Of a DNA stretch of 64,000 bases, positions 1 through 8,054 are shown one piece after another; the first letter of the stretch is position 1, and each line of letters starts with the position of its first letter. A program made the position numbers and the translations under genes. The notes below the pieces were generated by a model, which saw only the letters and a list, made by a program, of their open reading frames with translations, did no database searches and was not told where the DNA came from. This DNA is from JBKPNJ01 sp963695705 (lineage in GTDB: Bacteria > Actinomycetota > Actinomycetes > Propionibacteriales > Nocardioidaceae). Where the stretch lies: the NCBI GenBank assembly GCA_963695705.1, contig CAVOHB010000001.1, forward strand, positions 209,735-273,734, given 5' to 3'.

Positions 1-2
1 GA

Positions 3-233
3 CCCACCGGCGGGGTCACCACCGACCCGACGGCGTCTCCCCCGACGGTCTCCGCCTCGACCGCCACGACCCCCACGGACTCTCAGCCGTCGTTCCCGTC
101 GCTTCCACCGTCGACGATCTCCGTGCCCGCGCCCCCTTCGGGCGTGACCCCCTCCCCGTCGCTGTCACCATCCTCGCCGTCGACTGCGAGCGAGTCATCC
201 TCGACGCCGAGTGCCGAGAGCCCACCGCCCTGA
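3..233 (+). CDS. C-terminal tail of a Pro/Ser/Thr-rich protein (5' end outside window)
   Basis: An open frame enters from the left edge and stops with TGA at 231-233. The roughly 76 residues visible are almost entirely Pro, Ser, Thr, Ala and Val, ending in SAESPPP. This is a disordered linker or tail, as found at the C-terminus of many secreted or membrane-anchored actinobacterial proteins. Nothing in the visible part identifies a family. It converges on the minus-strand acyltransferase gene, whose corrected stop lies at 260. Confidence 0.6.
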   Translation, partial: PTGGVTTDPTASPPTVSASTATTPTDSQPSFPSLPPSTISVPAPPSGVTPSPSLSPSSPSTASESSSTPSAESPPP

Positions 234-259
234 CGGTGCGGGTGCGGCCGGCGGAGTCG

Positions 260-1283
260 CTAGCCGAACACGCCACGCCTCTTCTCCAGCAGGGTGAAGA
301 GCGTCTGCTGGATCGTCTCGCGGACCTGGTTCGGTGAGGTTGAAGACCAGCATCGGGTCCTCGGCCGCCCCCTCGGGGTAGGAGTCGGTGGTGATCGGCG
401 GGCCGAACTCGATCAGCCACTTCGACGGCAACGGCACCAGACCCAGCGGCCCGAGCCAGGGAAAGAACGGTGTGACCGGCACGTACGGCACACCCAGAAC
501 CCTGGCGAGGAAGGGCACATTGGCGATCATCGGGTAGATCTCCTCCGCCCCGACGATCGAACACGGCACGATGGGCACGCCGGTGCGCAGTGCGGCGGTG
601 ACGAAGCCGCCCCTGCCGAAGCGCTGCAGCTTGTAGCGTTCGCTGAACGGCTTCCCGATCCCTTTGAAACCCTCCGGCCACACGCCGACCAGGTCGCCCT
701 GGGCGAGCATCCGCTCGGCGTCCTCGGCGCAGGCCTTGGTAACACCGGTCTTGCGAGCCAGCTCTCCGACGAACGGCAGGCTGAACACGAGGTCCGCACC
801 GAGCATCCGCAACCGGCGACCGGCATCGTCGTGGACCACAAGTCCGGTGATGAGGGCGTCCAGCGGGATCGTGCCCGAGTGGTTCGCCACCACCAGGGCA
901 CCACCGGCGGCCGGGATGTTGTCGGCGCCGCGGACCTCGACACGAAACCAGTTGTGGGCCAGCGGGCGCAACGCCGCAAGGACCACGCTGTCGCAAACCT
1001 GGGGGTCGAATCCGAACTCATCGACCTCGTAGTCCCCGGTGAGCCGGCGCCGGGCGAAGGCCAGCGTTTCAGCCAGAACCTTCGACCAGCGGTCGTCGGC
1101 GCCTTCTTCCTCGGCGCATTCTCGCTCGATGCCGTCTTCCTCGGCGCATTCTCGCTCGATGCCGTCTCGCTCGGAGCCGTCCCGCACGGTGCTGACTCGC
1201 TCGGGGCCTTCTCGCTCGGGGGTGACTCGCTCGGTGCCGTCTCGCTCCGGCTCGGAGGGCGATCGCGTCGCCAGGTCGACCAC
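260..1283 (-). CDS. PlsC-family lysophospholipid acyltransferase, frameshifted near its C-terminus
   Basis: This is an acyltransferase of the glycerolipid (PlsC/LPLAT) type, expected to transfer acyl chains at the membrane. The HX4D block is present as NHSGTIPLD, followed by WPEGFKG and a GVPIVPCSIVG core, which is typical of the Rv0502 group. The C-terminus is broken. As written, the frame runs on to 195 with nonsense, but removing one G from the GG at 328-329 gives ...NLTEQVRETIQQTL... and a stop at 260-262, about 340 residues in all. The GTG start at 1281-1283 has a GGAGG ribosome site embedded in the end of the upstream SDR gene. The first ~65 residues are an acidic/basic low-complexity stretch that includes a perfect 10-residue duplication. 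Confidence 0.85.
1105..1164 (-). repeat. Two perfect 30-bp tandem copies inside the acyltransferase N-terminus
   Basis: Two identical 30-bp copies, 1105-1134 and 1135-1164, encode a repeated 10-residue block (DGIERECAEE twice). Degenerate Glu/Arg/Asp/Gly-rich versions of the block continue upstream in the protein. The repeat is in frame, so copy-number change would lengthen the acidic arm without breaking the gene. Confidence 0.85.
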
Positions 1284-1285
1284 GC

Positions 1286-2305
1286 CTACCTCCGACCCGT
1301 CAGCATCGACTGGATCAGCTCTTCGGCAGCCACCACCCGCTCGGCCCGCAGTGGGCCCTCCGCCGCGCTGCGGGCGAAGTCGCCGAACGCCTCCGCTGTG
1401 GTGTAGTCCGGGGTGAACTTCAGCGTGTCGCGCATCCTCGAGGTGTCGATCCCTCGTCCGTACGTGAGCAGGGACACCTGTTCGGCGGAGAAGTCCAGAG
1501 CCCCGGTCCTGCGCAGCGTGGCCGCCACCGTTCCCACAGCCATCGCCGGAACCGGTATCGCCGGGCGACCCATCCGGCGCAGCGCCTGCGACAGCATCAG
1601 GATGCCGTCGCCCGCGACGTTGATGGTGCCCTCGGCGTCGGAGAGAGCAGCCTGCAGCAGCGCCGCCAGCGCGTCGTCCTCGTGACAGAACTGCAGGCGT
1701 GGATCGAAGCCCAGCACAGTGGGCACGACGGGCAGCGAGAAGTACCTGGTCAGCGGAGTGTCGATGACGGGACCCACCACGCTGGCACAGCGGAGCAGCA
1801 CGACGCGGACGTCGGGGCGCCGCCGCGCGAACCCGCGGACGTAGCCCTCGACCTCGACGGAGTCCTTGCCGAAGCCCGACCGGGGTAGCTGTCTGGGCTC
1901 CATGTCCTCGGAGAACATCGCCGGGTCACGCGGTGAGGCGCCGTAGACCGCGCTCGACGACTTGACCACGAGCGACTGCACCGTTGGCGACTGCTGGCAG
2001 GCGGCGATCAGCTGCATCGTGCCGATCACGTTGATCTCCTTCATCGCGATGCGTCCCCCCACGCCGTGCGGGGTCGCGATGACGTTCATGTGCACGACCG
2101 TGTCGACGGCCTCCTCGGTGATCACCTTGGCGATCACGGGATTCCTGATGTCCGCCCGTACGACCCGGACGCGGCCGAGATCGTGCTTCGGCGGCACGAC
2201 GTCGACACCGATCACCCGGTCCACGTCGGGCTCGGCGGTCAGCAGAGTGGCGAAACGGCCGCCGAGATCACGCGAGACGCCCGTAACGAGGACCACGCGG
2301 CCCAT
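1286..2305 (-). CDS. NAD-dependent epimerase/dehydratase-like SDR protein
   Basis: A 339-residue extended SDR protein. The N-terminal VTGVSRDLGGRFATLL is the glycine-rich nucleotide-binding motif, and DVVPPKHDLGRVRVVRADI follows as in the family. The segment where SDR enzymes carry YxxxK reads GFGKDSVEVE, so the usual catalytic Tyr is a Phe; my recollection is that the Rv0501 group shares this. The substrate is unknown. A GGAGGA ribosome site precedes the ATG at 2303-2305. It is followed after 2 bp by the acyltransferase and preceded by the tiny basic protein and HTH gene, the same order as in mycobacteria, suggesting one envelope-lipid operon. Confidence 0.85.
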   Translation of the reverse strand: MGRVVLVTGVSRDLGGRFATLLTAEPDVDRVIGVDVVPPKHDLGRVRVVRADIRNPVIAKVITEEAVDTVVHMNVIATPHGVGGRIAMKEINVIGTMQLIAACQQSPTVQSLVVKSSSAVYGASPRDPAMFSEDMEPRQLPRSGFGKDSVEVEGYVRGFARRRPDVRVVLLRCASVVGPVIDTPLTRYFSLPVVPTVLGFDPRLQFCHEDDALAALLQAALSDAEGTINVAGDGILMLSQALRRMGRPAIPVPAMAVGTVAATLRRTGALDFSAEQVSLLTYGRGIDTSRMRDTLKFTPDYTTAEAFGDFARSAAEGPLRAERVVAAEELIQSMLTGRR

Positions 2306-2370
2306 CGGATCCTCCAGATCAGAGCGGCTGATGACTCCCCCATCGGGGAGCCGATCCGGGCGGTGCCGGG

Positions 2371-2472
2371 CTACTTTCCCTGACGGCGACGCTGGATGCG
2401 CGTCTTCTTCAACAGCTTGCGGTGCTTCTTCTTCGCCATTCGCTTTCGGCGCTTCTTGATGACTGAACCCAC
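2371..2472 (-). CDS. 33-residue very basic AURKAIP1/COX24-type ribosome-associated protein
   Basis: A 33-codon frame starting GTG at 2470-2472 and ending TAG at 2371-2373 encodes MGSVIKKRRKRMAKKKHRKL and continues LKKTRIQRRRQGK. About half the residues are Lys or Arg. This matches the tiny conserved actinobacterial protein (Rv0500B type, AURKAIP1/COX24 domain), known as a small-subunit ribosome-associated peptide. A GAAAGGGG ribosome site sits just upstream. Its position between the HTH gene and the SDR gene is the conserved one. Confidence 0.93.
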   Translation of the reverse strand: MGSVIKKRRKRMAKKKHRKLLKKTRIQRRRQGK

Positions 2473-2637
2473 GGTTCCCCTTTCAGGGGGCTATCTTGTG
2501 CGGCGGCGGGGCGCCGCAGCAGTAGGGGCCGGGGTGCTAGCCCGGCTCAGCAGACCAAGGGTAACCGGTCGCGGTCGGGTGCACGCGCCCCTCAGGATCA
2601 CCATCCGGCGTACCGGCGGCGTGAGCGTCGCGGCCGC

Positions 2638-2862
2638 TCAGCCGGCCTGGAAGTAGGACTTGCGCAGGTAGTCGTTCACCGCGGTCTCCGGCACCCGGAA
2701 GGACCGGCCCACCCGAGCGGCCGGCAACTCCCCGGAGTGGACCAGGCGGTAGACGGTCATGTTGGAGACCCGCATCACCGCGGCGACCTCGGCCACCGTC
2801 AGAAAATGGATCTCGGAGATCGGCTGGTCTCCTGCTGCTGCTCCGGACCTGCTTGAGGCCAT
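2638..2862 (-). CDS. BldC/excisionase-type MerR-like helix-turn-helix protein
   Basis: A small DNA-binding protein of about 74 residues. The core FLTVAEVAAVMRVSNMTVYR followed by LVHSGELPAARVGRSFRVPE is the winged-helix excisionase/BldC fold. I chose the ATG at 2860-2862 (MASSRSG...); a GTG at 2904 would add 14 non-conserved residues, and neither has a strong ribosome site. It is the equivalent of Rv0500A. Its target is not visible; the family typically acts as a small transcriptional regulator. Confidence 0.88.
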   Translation of the reverse strand: MASSRSGAAAGDQPISEIHFLTVAEVAAVMRVSNMTVYRLVHSGELPAARVGRSFRVPETAVNDYLRKSYFQAG

Positions 2863-3057
2863 GTCGCACCACGCTTTCGGCGCGGGCGCGCTCCAGCTTC
2901 CCACCAGAGTCGGATCACTCGCGTCTGGTAAGCGTAGTGCCTGATGTGGCTGATGGGGAAGCGGAGGTCATCTGAGCGCCCTGTCACCCTCTGTGACCCC
3001 CCAGGACCCGGTCTGGCGAGCCGGCCGAGCCGCGGACGCAAACCCGCTCACGCCAGG

Positions 3058-4236
3058 TCACGGCATCGGATCGAGGCCGTTCAGTGGAAACACGGCCTCG
3101 CGAGTCGCCTGGACGGACCGGTCGAGCCAGTTCGCCGGGTCGTAGCCCAGCGACCAGTCACGGTAGTTCGGTACCCCACCGTCTGTCATCCGGTGCGGTG
3201 CCAGCCGCGACAGCCGGGTCCGCACGTGGTCGCGCCACGCCGGTGGCGTGCTGGTCTGCGGATCCAGCGGCGTGCCGGCGACGATGGCGAGCAGGTGCGT
3301 CCACGCTCTCGGCACGACATCGGTGATCGCATAACCACCGCCACCGGTGGCCAGCCAGCGCCCGTCGCAGACCTCGTGGGCGAGCTCGTGCAGGCTGAGG
3401 TACGCGGCGCGCTGACCGTCGACGGTCAACATAAGGTGCGCGAGCGGGTCCTCGATGTGGCTGTCGCATCCCTGCTGGCTCACCAGGATGTCCGGCTCGA
3501 ACTCGCGTACCAGCGCCGGCACGATCGCATGGAAGGCGCGCAGCCAGCCGGCGTCGGCCGTGCCGGCCGGGAGCGCGACATTGGCCGAGGCGCCGGCCGC
3601 ACCGGGCCCCCCGGTCTCGAACGCGTAGCCGGTGCCGGGAAACAGGGTCTCCGGTGACTCGTGCAGGCTGATCGTCAGCACTCTCGGGTCGTCGTAGAAG
3701 ATGTGCTGCACGCCGTCCCCGTGGTGCACGTCGACGTCGACGTACGCGATCCGTTCCGCGCCGTGCTCGAGCAGCCAGGCGATCGCGATCGCGACGTCGT
3801 TGTAGACGCAGAAGCCGCTGGCCTGCCCCGGCATTGCATGATGCAGGCCGCCGGCGATGTTGGCAGCATGCCGCATCGCACCGGACCAGACCTGCCGGGC
3901 CGCCTCCAGTGAGGCGCCGACGACGTGCGCAGACGCGGTGTGCATCCCGGCGAACGTGGGGTTGTCACCGGTCCCGAGCCCGTGGGCGAAGTCCACGTCG
4001 TGCGCCGACCTGATCCGGTGCACTGCCTGCACGTAGGCGGTGTCGTGAACGGTGCTGATCTCGTCGTCATCGGCGATCGGAGCGGGGATGACCTGCAGAC
4101 CCGCGCCGCCGACGACGTCCATCGCCCGCGCGAGGCGCATCGTGAGGTCCACCCGCACCGGGGACATCGGGTGCGCCGGTCCGAAGTCGTACTCGGTCAG
4201 GCCCTGGTCGAAAACCACGCAGGCCCTGCCCGTCAT
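3058..4236 (-). CDS. acuC: Acetoin utilization protein AcuC, class I/II histone-deacetylase fold
   Basis: A zinc-dependent deacetylase-family protein of 392 residues from the ATG at 4234-4236, the usual AcuC length. Diagnostic motifs are HHAMPGQASGFCVYNDVAIA (catalytic His pair), DVDVHHGDGVQHIFYDD (metal-binding Asp and His) and TGGGGYAI near the C-terminus. In Bacillus AcuC deacetylates acetyl-CoA synthetase; here the substrate is inferred only. The open frame extends 72 codons further upstream through repeats, which I excluded. It is transcribed divergently from the trpS leader region. Confidence 0.9.
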   Translation of the reverse strand: MTGRACVVFDQGLTEYDFGPAHPMSPVRVDLTMRLARAMDVVGGAGLQVIPAPIADDDEISTVHDTAYVQAVHRIRSAHDVDFAHGLGTGDNPTFAGMHTASAHVVGASLEAARQVWSGAMRHAANIAGGLHHAMPGQASGFCVYNDVAIAIAWLLEHGAERIAYVDVDVHHGDGVQHIFYDDPRVLTISLHESPETLFPGTGYAFETGGPGAAGASANVALPAGTADAGWLRAFHAIVPALVREFEPDILVSQQGCDSHIEDPLAHLMLTVDGQRAAYLSLHELAHEVCDGRWLATGGGGYAITDVVPRAWTHLLAIVAGTPLDPQTSTPPAWRDHVRTRLSRLAPHRMTDGGVPNYRDWSLGYDPANWLDRSVQATREAVFPLNGLDPMP

Positions 4237-4280
4237 GGGGGCGACGATACTGCCGCCGCCGCGTGAGCACTGGTTGACCG

Positions 4281-4359
4281 CAGCGCCTGCGCGCTGATGG
4301 AACACAGCGCCTGCGCTGATTGAACACGGCGCCTGCGCCGGTTGAGCCGCGCAGGCGCC
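4281..4359. repeat. Three degenerate 20-24 bp tandem units ending in a hairpin
   Basis: Units at 4281-4304, 4305-4326 and 4327-4346 share the core GCGCCTGCGC followed by a TGAT/GGTTGA-like tail. The last core pairs perfectly with GCGCAGGCGC at 4350-4359, making a 10-bp stem with a 10-nt loop. The array lies between the divergent acuC and trpS genes and partly overlaps the proposed trpS -35 element. Confidence 0.75.
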
Positions 4360-4371
4360 GACCGGTACGCT
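4342..4371 (+). promoter_or_regulatory. Predicted promoter of the trpS leader transcript
   Basis: TTGAGC at 4342-4347 and TACGCT at 4366-4371 are separated by 18 bp. The A of the leader-peptide ATG at 4378 lies 7 nt after the -10, so transcription would begin at or next to the start codon and give a leaderless leader peptide. This is inferred from spacing and consensus only. Confidence 0.55.
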
Positions 4372-4377
4372 GCCCGC

Positions 4378-4410
4378 ATGCGCGTTGAGCAGTGGTGGCC
4401 CGCCCGGTAG
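4378..4410 (+). CDS. trpL: Trp-rich leader peptide controlling trpS (MRVEQWWPAR)
   Basis: A 10-codon frame, ATG at 4378 to TAG at 4408-4410, reads M-R-V-E-Q-W-W-P-A-R. Two adjacent Trp codons (4393-4398) in so short a frame immediately before tryptophanyl-tRNA synthetase are the hallmark of ribosome-mediated attenuation. No Shine-Dalgarno is visible, consistent with a leaderless message. Ribosome stalling at the Trp codons would cover CCGCC at 4400-4404, the first arm of the switch described in the next entry. Confidence 0.82.
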   Translation: MRVEQWWPAR

Positions 4411-4467
4411 GCGGCACCGCGTCACGTTCAGCACCGGCCGCCAGGCTCCCAACGGCGGCCGTTTCTG
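4399..4467 (+). promoter_or_regulatory. trpS transcription attenuator with mutually exclusive hairpins
   Basis: Four complementary arms can be read. Arm 1 CCGCC (4400-4404) pairs with arm 2 GGCGG (4410-4414). Arm 2 GGCGGC (4410-4415) can instead pair with arm 3 GCCGCC (4437-4442). Arm 3 CGGCCGCC (4435-4442) pairs with arm 4 GGCGGCCG (4454-4461), which is followed by TTTCT, making an intrinsic terminator. A ribosome stalled at the Trp codons frees arm 2 for 2:3 antitermination; efficient translation favours 1:2 plus the 3:4 terminator. Confidence 0.8.
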
Positions 4468-4517
4468 CTGTCCACGGGCAAATCCTGGCGGTCACTGGGA
4501 CAGATCCGAGGACCGAC

Positions 4518-5495
4518 ATGAACCTGCACATCCTCAGCGGCATCACCCCGAGTGGGCGGCTCACGCTGGGAAACTACCTGGGGGCCTTGCGGCGCTTCGC
4601 CCAGACACCGGCCGAGCAGCGCTCGATCTTCTTCGTCGCCGACCTGCACGCGTTGACGGCTCAGCACCAGCCCGCACGGCTGCGGGCGCTCACCGCCGAG
4701 ACCGCCCTGCTGTTCCTCGCCAGCGGCATCGACCCCGACCGCTCGACGGTGTTCGTCCAGTCCGCGGTTCCGCAGCACGTCGAGCTTGCGTACCTGCTGG
4801 AATGCACCGCCTATGTCGGCGAGCTGGGGAGGATGATCCAGTTCAAGGAGAAGGGCGGGCTTCCCCGGACCCGGGCCAGCCTGTTCACCTACCCCTGCCT
4901 GATGGCCGCGGACATCCTGCTCTACGACACCGACTCGGTGCCGGTGGGCGCCGACCAGAGCCAGCACGTCGAGCTGGCGCGTGACCTCGCGGCGCGTTTC
5001 AACCGTGAGTACGGCGACACGTTCGTGGTGCCGACTCTCGCGCCCGCCGCGACGGCCGCGCGCATCGGCGACCTCGCCACGCCGACGACCAAGATGAGCA
5101 AGTCCGCACCTGAGACGGCCGCGGGTGTCATCCGGATGCTGGATCCTCCAGACCTGATCCGACGCAAGGTCAGTCGGGCGATGACCGACTCGGAGGCGTC
5201 CGTACGGTTCGACCCGGGGTCGAAGCCCGGTGTCTCGAACCTGCTCGACATCCTCGCGGCCTGCACCGGCGGGTCGCCCGCGGAGCTCGCGCGAGGGTAC
5301 GCGTCGTACGGTGAGCTCAAGCGCGACACCGCCGACGCCGTGGTCAGCACACTCGGGCCGGTGCAGCGGCGGTATACCGAGCTGGTCGCCGATCCGGGGT
5401 ACGTGAGCGACGTGCTCCGCGACGGCGCCGCCCGGGCGACCGGACGGGCCGCCGACGTCCTTCAACGTGCCAGGCGGGCGATCGGGCTGGCCTGA
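4518..5495 (+). CDS. trpS: Tryptophanyl-tRNA synthetase
   Basis: A class I aminoacyl-tRNA synthetase charging tRNA-Trp, cytoplasmic, 325 residues as usual. The ATP-binding HIGH-equivalent is GITPSGRLTLGNYLGALRRF at the N-terminus, and the KMSKS loop appears exactly as TKMSKSAPE in the middle. I chose the ATG at 4518 because homology begins at MNLHILSGITPSG; the frame upstream to 4392 runs through the attenuator and is not coding. The position directly downstream of a Trp leader peptide implies induction when charged tRNA-Trp falls. Confidence 0.96.
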   Translation: MNLHILSGITPSGRLTLGNYLGALRRFAQTPAEQRSIFFVADLHALTAQHQPARLRALTAETALLFLASGIDPDRSTVFVQSAVPQHVELAYLLECTAYVGELGRMIQFKEKGGLPRTRASLFTYPCLMAADILLYDTDSVPVGADQSQHVELARDLAARFNREYGDTFVVPTLAPAATAARIGDLATPTTKMSKSAPETAAGVIRMLDPPDLIRRKVSRAMTDSEASVRFDPGSKPGVSNLLDILAACTGGSPAELARGYASYGELKRDTADAVVSTLGPVQRRYTELVADPGYVSDVLRDGAARATGRAADVLQRARRAIGLA

Positions 5496-5507
5496 CCCGG
5501 AACGCGA

Positions 5508-6315
5508 CTACTCCCCCTGACCGGCGGCCAGCGCCCGCGATCGGTCGCGTGCCGCCTCCAGCGCGGTCAGGAAGGCGGCGCGCACCTTGTGGTCCTCGAG
5601 CTTTCGGAGCGCGGCGGCGGTGGTGCCGCCGGGCGAGGTCACCCGCTCCCTGAGGACGACCGGATGCTCGCCGGTCTCGCGCAGCAGCTTGGCCGATCCG
5701 ACGACGGTCTGGACCACGAGCTCGGAGGCGGTCGAGCGCGGTAGTCCCAGGTGCACACCGGCCTCGATCATCGCCTCGACCACGAAGAACAGGTATGCCG
5801 GGCCGGAGCCGGAGATCGCGGTCACCGCGTCCTGCTGCTTCTCCGGCACCCGGATCACTCGGCCGGTCGCGGCGAGGAGCTCCTCGGCCTCTACCAGATG
5901 CCCCTCGTCACAGTGCGAGCCCGGTGAGATCGCGGCCATGCCCTCGTCGACCAGGGCCGGGGTGTTGGGCATCACGCGAACCACCGGGACACCGTTGCCG
6001 AGTCGCGACTCGATGAACGCGGTGGTGATGCCAGCGGCCAGCGAGACGACCAGCTGCTCGACGCGGACCTTGGGCGCGATCTCGTCGAGCAGGTCGCCCA
6101 TGTCCTGGGGCTTGACCACCAGGATGAGCGTCTCGGCCCGGCCGGCGGCCTCGAGGTTGCTCACGACGTCCACCCCGTACCGCTCGTTCAGCTCGATGGC
6201 GCGCTCGGCGCGACGCTCGGCGAGCAGCAGCTCGCTCGGGGCGACGGCCGGCCCGCAGCAGGCCGGAGACCAGGGTCTCCCCCATCACGCCGGCACCGAG
6301 GATGGCGACCGTCAT
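5508..6315 (-). CDS. proC: Pyrroline-5-carboxylate reductase, single frameshift
   Basis: Last step of proline synthesis, reducing pyrroline-5-carboxylate with NAD(P)H. The N-terminal Rossmann motif MTVAILGAGVMGETLVSGLL starts at 6315. The C-terminal signature SGSGPAYLFFVVEAM with TSPGGTTAAALRKLE is intact in a second frame. The frames join if the GGGG at 6238-6241 is shortened by one G, giving ...LLRAGRRPSELLLAERRAER..., about 268 residues. A one-base sequencing error is therefore likely. It sits 22 bp after the proline dehydrogenase start-side neighbour on the same strand, so synthesis and breakdown genes are adjacent. Confidence 0.9.
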
Positions 6316-6337
6316 CGGGCTCCGCCTCTCGCCGTCG

Positions 6338-7268
6338 TCATGAGGTGCTCACCAACGAGCGCAGGAAGAACGCGACATTCGCCGGGCGCTCGGCCAGCCG
6401 GCGCATCAGGTAGCCGTACCACTGGTCGCCGTACGGTATGTAGATCCGCATCTTCTCGCCGGTGCCCGCCAGCCGTCGCTGCTCGTCGGGACGGATGCCG
6501 TACAGCATCTGGAACTCATAGCTTCCCTTCGCCCGGTCGTTGCGGGTCGCCAGGGCTCCGGCGATGCTGATCAGCCGTGGGTCATGGGAGGCCACCATCG
6601 GGTATCCGGCGCCGCTCATCAGCACCTTCAGGCAACGGACATAGGAACGGTCGACCTGGTCCCTGCTCTGGAACGCGACCGACTCGGGTTCCTGGTACGC
6701 GCCCTTGCAGAGCCGGACACGGGAAGCCTTCGTAGGCCAGATCCCGGCAGTCCGCCTCGGTGCGGTGAAGGTACGCCTGGACCACGGCGCCGGTCTCGGG
6801 GAAGTCCGCGCGAAGCTCGGACAGGATCGCCAGCGTCGAGTCGGTCGTGGTGTGGTCCTCCATGTCGAGCGTCACCGTCGTACCGGCGTTGCGCGCGGCC
6901 TGGCAGATCGTGCGCGCGTTGTCGAGCGCGATCTTCTCCCCCGACCCGGGCAGGGCCTGCCCGACCGCAGACAGCTTGACCGAGACCTCCGCCGCATCGC
7001 TCAGACCCGCCTCACGGAGCCGTCCGAGCATCGTGAGGTACGCCTGCACGATGACGTCCGCGTGCGCACGGTCGACGGTGTCCTCACCCAGATGGTCCAG
7101 GGTCGCGAGCAGGCCCGAGTCGACGAGCCGGCGCGTCGCGGCCACCGCCGCCTCGGCGGACTCGCCGGGTACGAACCGCGACACGATCGAACTCGAGACC
7201 GGCATCGACGTGACAAGTCGCCTGGCCCGGTCGCTGTCGGCGAGTCCGAGCAACGTGCGTCGCAGCAC
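6338..7268 (-). CDS. Proline dehydrogenase (monofunctional), single frameshift
   Basis: FAD-dependent oxidation of proline to pyrroline-5-carboxylate. The first part (GTG at 7266-7268) contains VSVKLSAVGQAL and TLDMEDHTTTDSTL. The second frame contains GYPMVASHDPRL and YIPYGDQWYGYLMRRLAERP, the C-terminal signature. Deleting one A from the AA at 6724-6725 joins them through RVRLCKGAYQEP, a family motif, to about 310 residues. No P5C dehydrogenase gene is nearby. The gene lies immediately upstream of proC on the same strand, which would create a proline/P5C cycle if both were expressed together. Confidence 0.9.
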
Positions 7269-7316
7269 CGGGCCTCCTTGACGCGCGTCGTCGGTGTTGA
7301 CGCCGCGCGAGCAAGG

Positions 7317-8054
7317 CTACGCGGTTCGGCGCCGGAGCGTGGCGGCACCCAATCCCAGCGCGGCCACGACGAAGCCTCCGACCACCAGCAGGTCCACGGC
7401 GAGATCCCGCGAGAAGGTTTCGCTGACCGTCACCTGGTTCATCGCGTCCACCGCGTAGGACAGCGGCAGCACGTCCGCGACCGCATGCAGCACCGGCGGC
7501 AGGTCCTCGCGGGCGACGAAGAGCCCGCACAGGAGCAACTGCGGGAGCACCACGGCCGGCATGAACTGGACCGCCTGGAACTCGGTCTGCGCGAACGCCG
7601 AGACGAACAGTCCCAGCGCCGTGCCGAGCACTGCGTCGAGCACGGCGACGACCGCGAGCATCCAGACCGGACCCGACACCTCGAGCCCGAGCAGGCCGAC
7701 GGTGAGCCCGACCGCGACCAGCGCCTGCACCAGGGCGATCGCGCCGAACGCCAGGGCGTACCCGATGAGCAGGTCCGCCTTGCCCATCGGCATCGACAGC
7801 AGCCGCTCCAGTGTCCCGGACGACCGCTCCCGGAGCGTGGTGACCGAGGTGACCAGGAACATCACGATGAACGGGAACAGCGCGAGCAGCGGCGGTCCGA
7901 ACTGGTTGAAGATGAGCTCGTCGCCGTCGAACATCCACCAGAGCAGCGTGAGCAGCACGCACGGGACGACCAGCAGCATCGCCACGGTGCGATGGTCGCG
8001 CCTGAGCTGCGCGAGGACCCGTCCCGCGACCGCCATGGTGACGGTGGGGGTCAT
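7317..8054 (-). CDS. ABC-2 type exporter permease
   Basis: A 245-residue membrane protein with about six hydrophobic segments; the first, MLLVVPCVLLTLLWW, is near residue 25. The RERSSGTLERLLSMPM block is characteristic of ABC-2 permeases of the drug/multidrug export class. ATG at 8052-8054 overlaps the TGA of the upstream ATPase gene (8051-8053), so the two are translationally coupled. It works with the adjacent ATP-binding protein; the substrate is unknown. Regulation is likely by the TetR protein just upstream. Confidence 0.88.
   Translation of the reverse strand: MTPTVTMAVAGRVLAQLRRDHRTVAMLLVVPCVLLTLLWWMFDGDELIFNQFGPPLLALFPFIVMFLVTSVTTLRERSSGTLERLLSMPMGKADLLIGYALAFGAIALVQALVAVGLTVGLLGLEVSGPVWMLAVVAVLDAVLGTALGLFVSAFAQTEFQAVQFMPAVVLPQLLLCGLFVAREDLPPVLHAVADVLPLSYAVDAMNQVTVSETFSRDLAVDLLVVGGFVVAALGLGAATLRRRTA

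Noticed and set aside
2334..2350. Terminator between the small basic protein and the SDR gene
   Set aside because: CTCCCC/GGGGAG can form a 6-bp stem, but it is short, lacks a T run and lies inside a conserved operon.
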